Source: Hyphomonadaceae bacterium JAD_PAG50586_4 (lineage in GTDB: Bacteria; Pseudomonadota; Alphaproteobacteria; Caulobacterales; Aquidulcibacteraceae). From it: 64,000 nt of DNA. Below are positions 57,311 through 64,000 of this stretch, piece by piece. Where the stretch lies: NCBI GenBank assembly GCA_023242925.1, contig CP096134.1, positions 372,001-436,000 on the forward strand, written 5' to 3'. Under the pieces are notes generated by a model, which ran no database searches, was not told the DNA's origin, and was given only the letters and a program-made list of their open reading frames with translations. Position 1 is the stretch's first letter. Every line of letters starts with the position of its first letter. Made by a program: the position numbers and the translations under genes.

Positions 57311-58970
57311 GTGCCCGACGTGCGCGAAACCCGGCCGCGCGCCAAGGCGGCCAAGAGCGGCGCGCGCCTGTGGACGTCAATCTCACGGGCGCGATCGTGG
57401 ACGCTTCTGTTGCCGCCGTGGCGGCGGCGAGTGGTCGCCGCTCTCGCCGGCACGCTGGCGACGGCGGGCCAGGCGCCCACACATTTTGTCCCGGCGTTCG
57501 TGATCGCGATCTGCGTGTTGATCTGGCTGCTTGACGCCGCCGCGGCGCGCGCGCCCCGCCGCCAGCGCGTTCGCCGCTGGTTGGTGGTTCGGGTTCGGAT
57601 ATTTCGTCCTCGGCCTCCAATGGGTGTCGTCGCCGTTCAGCGCCGATGCAGCGTTGGGGCCGTTATGGGGCGCTGCGGCGGTGCTGGCGCTCGCGGCGGT
57701 GCTCGCCTTGTTCTGGGGCGCTGGCGCGGCGCTTGCGATCTTAGCCTGGACCCCCGATGCGCGGCGCATCGCCGTGTTCGCAGCCGCGCTTGGCGCATCC
57801 GAGTGGCTGCGAGGCCATGTCCTCACCGGGTTTCCGTGGCTGCTGCCGGGCTATGTCTGGACGCCCGGCGGCGGCGTTTCGCAAGTCGCCGCTTTGGCGG
57901 GGATTTACGGGCTTTCTGTGCTGACATTGGTTTGCTCGGCAGCGCCCGCTCTGCTTGCCGATGGCGCGCGCCGACGCATCGGCGCGCTGATTGCGGCGAG
58001 CGCTGCATTGGCGCTGACTTGGAGTTGGGGCAGCTATCGTTTGGCCGCCGCGGAGAGCGATGACGCCGCCGCCCGGCCTTTGGTGCGGGTGGCGGATGCA
58101 GGACTGAGCCAGGCCGACAAATGGCGGCGCGCGCCCAATCAGGAGCGGCGCGTGCTCGAACGCTACATCGCCGCGAGCGCGCTCGATCAAGGCGACGCCG
58201 ACATCGTCATATGGCCCGAGGGCGCGATACCGGTGGTCAATTTCTACCCGCTGGAGAATGAGCGCTTTGTTGAAGACCTTGCCGTGGCCGTGGGCGATCG
58301 CGTGCTCATCGCGGGCTTCACGCGGCGCGAACTGCGCGCCGGGGAGGCGGTCCATTTCAACGCCGCCGTCGTCATCGACGCTACGCAAACAACGCCGCGC
58401 GTCGGCGCGATTTACGACAAAGCGCATCTTGTGCCGTTTGGGGAATACATTCCGCTCTGGCAGGTGCTGGGCGGACTGAACATCGCGCCGATGCAGCGCA
58501 TCGGCGCCGGTTTCGAACCTGGGCGCGGGCCTTCACGCATCGACGTGCCGGGCGCGCCGGTCGCTGGCGTCCTCATCTGTTACGAAGCGATCTTTCCCGG
58601 CGTGACGCCCCGCGGCGAAGCCCGTCCGGCATGGCTCATAAACCTCAGCAACGATGCCTGGTTCGGCGGCGGCGCGGGGCCTCGCCAGCATTTCGAGATG
58701 GCGCGCTATCGCGCGTTGGAGACCGGACTGCCGCTCGCACGTGCGGCTTCGGGCGGCGTGTCGGCGATCGTGGACGGCTATGGCCGAACCATTGCCGAGA
58801 CTGGACGCGGGGCGGGCTTTGCGGAGGCGCGGCTTCCGTCAGCTTTGCCCGAGACGCTCTACGCACGCTGGCGCGACCTGCCGTTCGCGCTCTTGCTTTT
58901 CTTCCTGGCGGGCATTCGCTTTGCGCCAATCGCCGCCATGGGCGCGCAGAAGAGGGCGCAACTACCCTAA
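57311..58970 (+). CDS. lnt: apolipoprotein N-acyltransferase Lnt, frameshift
   Basis: About 552 residues. The N-terminal helices (RRRVVAALAGTLATAGQAPTHFVPAFVIAICVLIWLLD) continue into the next frame after an extra base in the C run 57554-57557: AGWWFGFGYFVLGLQWVSSPF. The nitrilase-like domain has Glu in VIWPEGAIP, Lys in YDKAHLVPFGEYIP and Cys in VLICYEAIFP, the catalytic triad. It N-acylates mature lipoproteins. GTG 57311 is the likely start. As a third step of lipoprotein maturation beside LspA in a metal regulon it is notable; a chromosomal housekeeping copy is expected elsewhere. Confidence 0.88.
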
Positions 58971-58987
58971 CGCCGACGACTGCGCCG

Positions 58988-59152
58988 TCAGCTGGTCCGT
59001 GGCTCTGGCGTACGTCGCTCCACCGCCTCGTATAGAAGGACCACGATCTGGGCGTTCACGCTGCGCCTATCGCTTGCCGCAACCGCCTGAATGGCCCGGT
59101 AGACGTCCGCATCGATTCTCAAAGCGAACGACTTTTTCTTGTTGTCGGCATG
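58988..59152 (-). pseudogene. Arc-like ribbon-helix-helix fragment
   Basis: On the minus strand NKKKSFALRIDADVYRAIQ followed by SVNAQIVVLLYEAVE is a clear RHH domain ending at 58988. ATG 59152 is in a neighbouring frame; one missing base near 59141-59147 would join MPT to NKKKS. Without that it has no start. It may be the antitoxin-like remnant or a frameshifted small gene. Confidence 0.5.
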
Positions 59153-59248
59153 CCTCGCTACCGTGCGCTCATCTTTCAGAGCGTATCGAGTTACGCAGCG
59201 GAGGAGAACGGAGGTTGGCAGCGTTGATGTGTCGTCGGCGTTGCGCGC

Positions 59249-59647
59249 TCAACCTGCGGATTCCGCCAGCGCTTCGATAATCCTGCACTCCGCGGCCTTG
59301 CCGCCGGCGCACGACTTCACGATGCGCGCGAGTTCGGTTTTGAGTAGACGAAGCTGCGCCAGACGGGCTTCGATTTCGGTCAGGTGCTTTCGTGCGATGC
59401 GGTCGGCCTCTCCGCACGAGCGGTCCGGATTGTCCGAGAGATCGAGCAGCGAGCGAATGTCTGTGAGTTCAAAACCGAGGGTGCGGGCGTGGCGAATGAA
59501 GGCCAGGCGCTGGACCTCGGCCTCGGCGTAGACACGCCGCCCGCTCTGTGTCCTCCGCGGCGGCGGCAGCAATCCCTCTTGCTCATAATAGCGGATGGTC
59601 GGGATCTTGATCCCAGTCCGTTTAGCGGTCTCGCCGATTGGGTACAT
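59249..59647 (-). CDS. MerR-family heavy-metal regulator (CadR/PbrR/ZntR-like)
   Basis: A 132-residue MerR protein. The HTH (MYPIGETAKRTGIKIPTIRYYEQEGLLPPPRRT) is complete, and Cys residues in RSCGEAD and SCAGGKAAEC give the three-Cys set of CadR/PbrR. ATG 59647 is chosen; longer frames run into the operator. The three operators at 56164, 59656 and 62800 are presumed targets. Confidence 0.9.
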   Translation of the reverse strand: MYPIGETAKRTGIKIPTIRYYEQEGLLPPPRRTQSGRRVYAEAEVQRLAFIRHARTLGFELTDIRSLLDLSDNPDRSCGEADRIARKHLTEIEARLAQLRLLKTELARIVKSCAGGKAAECRIIEALAESAG

Positions 59648-59655
59648 TTTAGCCC

Positions 59656-59686
59656 TTGATCCTCTAGTCGCTAGAGGATGTAGAGC
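59656..59686 (+). promoter_or_regulatory. MerR operator/promoter between the regulator and the ICMT-like gene
   Basis: TTGATC (59656-59661), 19-bp spacer, TAGAGC (59681-59686), with the perfect dyad ATCCTCTAG-N3-CTAGAGGAT (59659-59679). It faces the plus-strand operon and lies nine bases from the regulator start, allowing autoregulation. Confidence 0.9.
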
Positions 59687-59715
59687 TGCTGCATTGATAT
59701 TTCCAGGGGTCATTC

Positions 59716-60369
59716 ATGCCGCCAGCTTGGCTGCCGCTCGCCGCGCTCTCTCTTATCGTCGTCGCATCCGCTTTGCGGGTGTGGTCGGTCGCGCGCGCGG
59801 AGGGCATTAAAGCGTTTGACTTCGGGCGCGCTCGATCGATCCAGGTCGTGGCGGAACGCAATTGGAAGGTCTCTGTCTGCGCCGCCCTTGGGCTCGCGCT
59901 GCTGGCTTGGCTGGCGCCGGAATGGGAGCGGTCGCTCGGCCGTCCGGAGTGGAGTACCGCACCCTCCCTGCGCTGGATTTCGGCCCTCCTGTTCTCCGCC
60001 TCGGCCGCCGTCATCGTTGTCGCGCAGCTGCAGATGGGCGCGTCTTGGCGGATCGGCGTGCCCCGGGATGGACCTGGTGCGTTGGTGAGCCGCGGCCTCT
60101 TTGCATGGTCTCGCAATCCGATCTTCGTGGGATTGGTTGGCGCATTCGCCGCTTTATTTCTTTGGTCGCCTAACATCGCGACGGCCGCGGTGCTCGCCGC
60201 GGTCTGGACGCTCACGCTCGTGCAGGTGCGCATCGAAGAGGAGGCGCTGCGCGAAACGCACGGCGACGCCTACGAGGCCTACGCGGCGCGGGTCGGACGG
60301 TGGTTTGGCCGCCGGCGCATACGCGTGTCCTTGCCGCCAGGCGCGATCCAAGCGAGGCCGAACACATGA
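59716..60369 (+). CDS. isoprenylcysteine methyltransferase/PEMT-like membrane protein
   Basis: A 217-residue membrane protein with five helices. The C-terminal SRGLFAWSRNPIFVGLV and RIEEEALRETHGDAYEAYAARVGRWF are the ICMT/NnrU-like methyltransferase signature. It would methylate a membrane substrate. First gene of the second MerR-regulated operon; overlaps lspA2 (ATGA). Confidence 0.83.
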   Translation: MPPAWLPLAALSLIVVASALRVWSVARAEGIKAFDFGRARSIQVVAERNWKVSVCAALGLALLAWLAPEWERSLGRPEWSTAPSLRWISALLFSASAAVIVVAQLQMGASWRIGVPRDGPGALVSRGLFAWSRNPIFVGLVGAFAALFLWSPNIATAAVLAAVWTLTLVQVRIEEEALRETHGDAYEAYAARVGRWFGRRRIRVSLPPGAIQARPNT

Positions 60370-60830
60370 CACGCCTACAGCTCCTGCCCTTGGTTCCCGC
60401 AATTGTCGCTCTCGACATCGCCACAAAGGCCTGGGCGCGCGCCGCCCTCTATCCAGGCGAGGCCATAGAATTGCTGCCGTTCTTCGACTTGACGCTCAGC
60501 TTCAATCGAGGCGTTGCGTTCGGTTTTCTCAATGCGGCAGGCCCCGTATTTGTGCTGCTCGTCACCGCGGCGATCTCGGCCGGGTTCGGCGTTTGGTTCT
60601 GGCGCGAACCGCGCGCACTGACCAGGCTTGCGCTGGCGCTCGTGCTGGGCGGCGCGCTCGGGAATTTCGTCGATCGGCTCTGGCGCGGGGCGGTGACCGA
60701 CTTTCTCGATGTGCATGTGGCGGGGCTGCATTGGCCGGCGTTCAATCTCGCGGACGCCGCCATCACCTGTGGGGCGCTCCTGTTGGTTGTCGACATGGTG
60801 CGGACCCGCAAAGAGGCGCCTTCAGCATGA
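60366..60830 (+). CDS. lspA: lipoprotein signal peptidase LspA (copy 2)
   Basis: A 154-residue LspA closely related to copy 1: LVPAIVALDIATKAWAR, LSFNRGVAFGFLN, GNFVDRLWRGAVTDFLDVHV, FNLADAAI. Both catalytic Asp are present. ATG 60366 overlaps the ICMT-like gene. Two LspA genes in separate units of one metal regulon imply dosage or different substrates. Confidence 0.92.
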   Translation: MTRLQLLPLVPAIVALDIATKAWARAALYPGEAIELLPFFDLTLSFNRGVAFGFLNAAGPVFVLLVTAAISAGFGVWFWREPRALTRLALALVLGGALGNFVDRLWRGAVTDFLDVHVAGLHWPAFNLADAAITCGALLLVVDMVRTRKEAPSA

Positions 60831-61486
60831 CCGACAAATTGGACTTCACGCCAGCAGCTGGGCGGCCTGAATGGACGCCCTTCTATGACCTCGCCATCGC
60901 CTTGGTGACGCGGGAGGGCCGCTGGCGGCGCGCTTTGCTGCGTCAAGTCGCGCCCGAGGCGGGCGATCGCATCCTCGACGTTGGCTGCGGGACGGGCACG
61001 TTTGTAGTGATGCTCAAGCGCGCTGCGGCGGGCGCGAGCGTCGTCGGCCTTGATCCGGATGCCGACGTACTCGCCCGTGCGCGCGCCAAAGCGGCAAAGG
61101 CGGGGGTGGACGTGCAGTTTCGCAAGGGCTTCGCCCGCGACGCCGATTTTGAAGAGGCTGCCTTGACGAAGGTCGTGTCGAGCCTCGTGTTTCATCAAGT
61201 GCCGATGGACGAGAAGCGCAAAGGCTTCGCGGCGATGTATCGCGCGCTGCGGCCGGGCGGCGCGCTACACGTCGCTGATTATGGCTTGCAGAGAACGCCG
61301 CTGATGCGAGCCGCGTTTCGCCAAGTGCAACGGCTCGATGGCTTCGACAACACCGAACCGAATGCGCGCGGGGTTTTGCCGGAGCTCATGGCCGACGCTG
61401 GTTTCGTGGCGATCGAGGAAGCGCGCGTGATCAAAACCCCGACCGGCTCGATCTCGCTCTATCGCGCTGTGCGGCCGGCGAAATGA
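60827..61486 (+). CDS. class I SAM-dependent methyltransferase
   Basis: A 219-residue methyltransferase. The SAM-binding motif I is ILDVGCGTGTFVVML, followed by VVGLDPDADVLARARAKA and LRPGGALHVADYG. Substrate unknown; UbiE-like enzymes of this kind occur in metal-resistance and lipid contexts. It overlaps lspA2. Confidence 0.87.
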   Translation: MTDKLDFTPAAGRPEWTPFYDLAIALVTREGRWRRALLRQVAPEAGDRILDVGCGTGTFVVMLKRAAAGASVVGLDPDADVLARARAKAAKAGVDVQFRKGFARDADFEEAALTKVVSSLVFHQVPMDEKRKGFAAMYRALRPGGALHVADYGLQRTPLMRAAFRQVQRLDGFDNTEPNARGVLPELMADAGFVAIEEARVIKTPTGSISLYRAVRPAK

Positions 61487-61520
61487 GCGTCCCGAGACCC
61501 CAAACGCAGAGGAGGCCGCG

Positions 61521-62168
61521 ATGCTGATGAACGCTGTCGAGAAAGCGATGATGAACAATCCCGTTCGCGCAGCCCTGCAGCGGCGCTTCGAGATGCCTTT
61601 GCTGATGGAGATGGGCGGGCGCATGCAAGGCGGGCGCGCGCTTGAGGTCGGTTGCGGCCGGGGCGTTGGGACTGAACTTATTCTCGAGATGAGCGGCGCG
61701 GGCCGCGTGGACGCGTTCGATCTTGATCCCGACATGGTTGCGCGCGCCAGCCAGCGCCTGCGCGGCCACGGCGAGCGCGTGCGGCTTTCAGTCGGCGATG
61801 TGGAGCGCATCGAAGCCGAAGACGGCGCCTATGACGCGGTGTTCGATTTCGGCATCGTTCATCATGTCCCCGATTGGAGGAGCGCGCTTCGCGAAATCAA
61901 CCGCGTGCTGAAACCCGGCGGGCGCTTCTATGTGGAGGAGGTCTTGGCGAAGTTCATCCTCGATCCGCTCTGGCGGCGCGTGCTGGTCCATCCGCTGCAC
62001 GACCGGTTCGACCATGACGGCTTTCGCGATGGGTTGAAGCAGACCGGATTTCAGGTCGTCGCCAGCCGGCAGATGTGGGGCCAGTTCGCTTGGTTTGTCG
62101 CCGACAAAACGAGCCGCCGCGACACGCCTGAGCCCATTGACGTGACGGCGACGGGAGCCGTGTCTTGA
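61521..62168 (+). CDS. second class I SAM-dependent methyltransferase
   Basis: A 215-residue methyltransferase. Motif I is ALEVGCGRGVGTELIL; FDLDPDMVARASQRL and LKPGGRFYVEEVL follow. It is not closely similar to the preceding methyltransferase. It is coupled to the downstream transporter gene (TTGA overlap). Confidence 0.87.
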   Translation: MLMNAVEKAMMNNPVRAALQRRFEMPLLMEMGGRMQGGRALEVGCGRGVGTELILEMSGAGRVDAFDLDPDMVARASQRLRGHGERVRLSVGDVERIEAEDGAYDAVFDFGIVHHVPDWRSALREINRVLKPGGRFYVEEVLAKFILDPLWRRVLVHPLHDRFDHDGFRDGLKQTGFQVVASRQMWGQFAWFVADKTSRRDTPEPIDVTATGAVS

Positions 62169-62797
62169 GCGGCGAGCGCGAGAGCTTTGACGCAGTCACG
62201 TCGCAACAGCGGCGCGTGCTGTGGGTCGTGCTGGCGCTGAATGTGCTGCTCGTCGCAATCTTGGCTGGCGCCGGGGTCTGGGCGGATTCAACGGGCTTGA
62301 TTGCCAACGCGCTCGACAATGGATCGGACGCGGTGGTCTACGCGCTGAGTTTGTACGCGGTCGGCCGGTCGCTCCAATGGAAGCGTTTCGCGGCGGCGGC
62401 GTCCGGCGTGCTGCTGCTGGTGTTCGCGCTCGGCGTGCTCGGCGACACCGCGCGGCGGTTTTTCAGCGGCTCGGAGCCCGTCGGCTCAATCATGATGGCG
62501 ATGGCGCTGATCGCGGCGGGGATCAATCTCCTCTGCGTTTGGCTGCTCGGTCGCTTGAAGCACGACGACGTCAATCTGCGGGCGGCCGAGACCTTCAGCG
62601 CCAATGACTTCATCGCCAATGGCGGGGTGCTGATTGCAGGCGCGTTCGTCGCCTGGACCGGCCAGCGCTGGCCCGATCTGTTGGTCGGCCTGGCCGTGGC
62701 TGCGGTCGCCGCGAAAGGCGGGATAGACATTCTGCTGGACGCGCGGCGAACCCGATCGGGAGCCGATGACGATCGGCCGCGCGGCGATGAAAGCTGA
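62165..62797 (+). CDS. CDF-like cation transporter, short form
   Basis: A 210-residue protein with six predicted helices. LIANALDNGSDAVVYALSLYAVGRS and LRAAETFSANDFIANGGVLIAGAFVAWTG correspond to CDF helices II and V, though the usual HxxxD is N-D-F-I-A-N here. The cytosolic C-terminal domain is absent, unlike ZitB/CzcD. It may export a soft divalent metal. TTG 62165 is the start. Confidence 0.75.
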   Translation: MSGERESFDAVTSQQRRVLWVVLALNVLLVAILAGAGVWADSTGLIANALDNGSDAVVYALSLYAVGRSLQWKRFAAAASGVLLLVFALGVLGDTARRFFSGSEPVGSIMMAMALIAAGINLLCVWLLGRLKHDDVNLRAAETFSANDFIANGGVLIAGAFVAWTGQRWPDLLVGLAVAAVAAKGGIDILLDARRTRSGADDDRPRGDES

Positions 62798-62799
62798 GC

Positions 62800-62830
62800 T
62801 TGCTCCTCTAGCCACTGAAGCATGTATGCA
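62800..62830 (+). promoter_or_regulatory. MerR operator/promoter before the Zn/Cd ATPase
   Basis: TTGCTC (62800-62805), 19-bp spacer and TATGCA (62825-62830), with the left half CTCCTCTAG kept and the right half degraded to CTGAAGCAT. It is the weakest of the three copies but has the same spacing. Confidence 0.7.
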
Positions 62831-62852
62831 ACGAGACGGTTCAACCAAACCA

Positions 62853-64000
62853 ATGGTGTCGGCGATGTCGGACGCAGTGAATGTCTCTCCACAGCACGAA
62901 AGCGCGGCGCGCCGATTCAAGGTGACCGGGCTCGACTGCCAAAATGAGGTGCGCGCGCTGAAGGCGGCGGTGGGTCCTCTCGCTGGCGGCGAAGACAAGC
63001 TTTCGTTCGACACCAAAGCCGGCTGGATGGAAGTGACCGCTGACGCGCCGGTTTCGGCCGAAGCTATCGAGGCCGCGGTCGCGACCACCGGCATGAGCGC
63101 GCACTTGATAGAGGGCGAGGCTCTCGGCGACGAAGCTTGCGGGAGCTGCGCAGGCGAGGCCGCATCGCCGGCACCGACCTCTGCGCCGGGGCAGATCGTA
63201 TTCAAGATCCACGGCATGGATTGCGGCGACGAAGTCGCCACGCTCAAGCGCGAACTCGTCTCCATCGTCGGCGAGGAGCGGCTTTCGTTCGATCTGATCA
63301 ATGGGCGGATGTCGGTTGAAGCAGAGTCAAGCACGGCTCTGTTGGCTCACATCGACCAGGCCGTAGCGCGCACTGGCATGCGCGCGGAGCTCTGGACCGA
63401 TGGCGTTGTCACCGATGTCGCAGAGGCCGAGAGCCGCCGGCGGCGCATGCAGTCGCGTCTCACCGCGGCCAGCGGCGTGCTCGCCGCGGCGGGCTTTGCC
63501 ATTCATGCGTTCGTCGCCGGCGATGTCGTCGCCGCATTGAGCGAGACGCCCGGCGCATCGGCGCCGCCGCCTCTGTTGGCGGTCATCGCCTATGCCGGCG
63601 CGATTCTGGCCGGTGCGCGCTACGTCGCGCCCAAGGCGCTGCTCGCGGCGCGCCGGCTGCGGCCGGACATGAACTTGCTCATGGTCGTCGCCGTCGCCGG
63701 CGCCGTCGGAATCGGCCAATGGTTCGAGGCGGCGACGGTGTCGTTCTTGTTCGCGCTTGCTCTGGCGCTCGAAGCTTGGAGCCTGGGGCGAGCGCGCCGC
63801 GCCGTGGCCGCTTTGATGGAGCTTGCGCCGGCGGTGGCCAGCGTGAAGGACGCAAACGGCGGCGAACGCCAAGTGCGGGCCTCCGACGTTCCGGTCGGCG
63901 CACACATCATCGTGCGCCCCGGCGAACGCATTCCGCTCGATGGGCGCGTCATCGATGGCGAGAGCGAGGTCGATCAGGCGCCTATCACCGGCGAAAGCGT
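62853..64000 (+). CDS. Zn/Cd/Pb P-type ATPase, 5' part (runs off the window)
   Basis: The first 382 residues of a P1B-type ATPase. Two N-terminal HMA-like domains have variant metal motifs (GLDCQNEV, GMDCGDEV) in which the second Cys is Glu, as in some Zn/Cd ATPases. A short Cys-containing linker (DEACGSCAGEA) separates them. The first membrane helices and the actuator motif PITGES follow before the end of the window. ATG 62853 or 62865 is the start; an upstream ATG overlaps the -10. Regulated by the MerR operator. Confidence 0.9.
   Translation, partial: MVSAMSDAVNVSPQHESAARRFKVTGLDCQNEVRALKAAVGPLAGGEDKLSFDTKAGWMEVTADAPVSAEAIEAAVATTGMSAHLIEGEALGDEACGSCAGEAASPAPTSAPGQIVFKIHGMDCGDEVATLKRELVSIVGEERLSFDLINGRMSVEAESSTALLAHIDQAVARTGMRAELWTDGVVTDVAEAESRRRRMQSRLTAASGVLAAAGFAIHAFVAGDVVAALSETPGASAPPPLLAVIAYAGAILAGARYVAPKALLAARRLRPDMNLLMVVAVAGAVGIGQWFEAATVSFLFALALALEAWSLGRARRAVAALMELAPAVASVKDANGGERQVRASDVPVGAHIIVRPGERIPLDGRVIDGESEVDQAPITGES

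Overview
The window is GC-rich DNA with dense, largely co-oriented gene strings, many ATGA/GTGA start-stop overlaps, an alphaproteobacterial-type LexA box (GAAC-N7-GAAC), a P-type trb conjugation set and a FecI/FecR/TonB-receptor/lasso-isopeptidase arrangement. Together these point to an alphaproteobacterium of the Caulobacterales/Hyphomonadaceae/Sphingomonadales kind. The exact order is inference. Most of the window looks accessory: a lasso-peptide locus, a restriction/defence stretch, two metal-resistance blocks and a conjugative transfer region between them.

1-9.7 kb: lasso-peptide locus. Two small precursors (A1, A2) precede a fused leader-binding/leader-peptidase protein (B) and an asparagine-synthetase-like cyclase (C) on the + strand. 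Convergent on the - strand are an ECF sigma factor, a FecR anti-sigma, an STN-type TonB-dependent transducer and a secreted prolyl-oligopeptidase-fold lasso isopeptidase. No ABC exporter is seen. The logic is make, export, re-import as a signal or nutrient, linearise.

9.3-22.1 kb: regulators and defence. A controller-like XRE protein sits behind TACGTA direct repeats. It is followed by a GNAT protein, a zinc-ribbon protein, a DUF6378-like protein and a three-gene operon (HTH regulator, large N6-adenine methyltransferase, PD-(D/E)XK nuclease). HNH and SSB-like genes and a TIR-WD40 protein with a C-terminal membrane anchor complete the stretch. Two related short hypothetical proteins bracket the region.

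22.3-34.8 kb: copper block. One long - strand string encodes CopA oxidase, CopB, two CopC-like proteins, CopD, a PepSY protein and a cyclase-YHS fusion. Beside it are a CnrYXH-like sigma/anti-sigma/sensor trio, a Met/His-rich lipoprotein, CueR, an SRPBCC protein, a YHS-type Cu ATPase and an ATP-grasp protein. Two near-identical CueR operators control the oxidase operon and the ATPase operon.

35-49 kb: conjugation module (TraG, an RHH protein, TrbB-C-D-E-J-L-F-G-I) without a relaxase in view. Cargo follows: a DUF4062/GHKL ATPase, a small acidic protein behind a LexA-type promoter, a 54-nt nested palindrome, a zinc-ribbon protein and an HTH protein.

49.3-64 kb: CusCBA-CusF copper/silver efflux, then a MerR (CadR/PbrR-like) regulon. 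Three copies of the same operator type precede (i) LspA-MAPEG-Lnt, (ii) an isoprenylcysteine-methyltransferase-like protein, LspA, two methyltransferases and a CDF-like transporter, and (iii) a Zn/Cd/Pb P-type ATPase that runs off the end. The link between lipoprotein processing and metal resistance is the most unusual biology here.

Caution: at least a dozen genes carry apparent single-base frameshifts, mostly in short G or C runs. This fits uncorrected sequencing error better than mass gene decay. Affected genes are annotated as one reconstructed gene with the break position stated.
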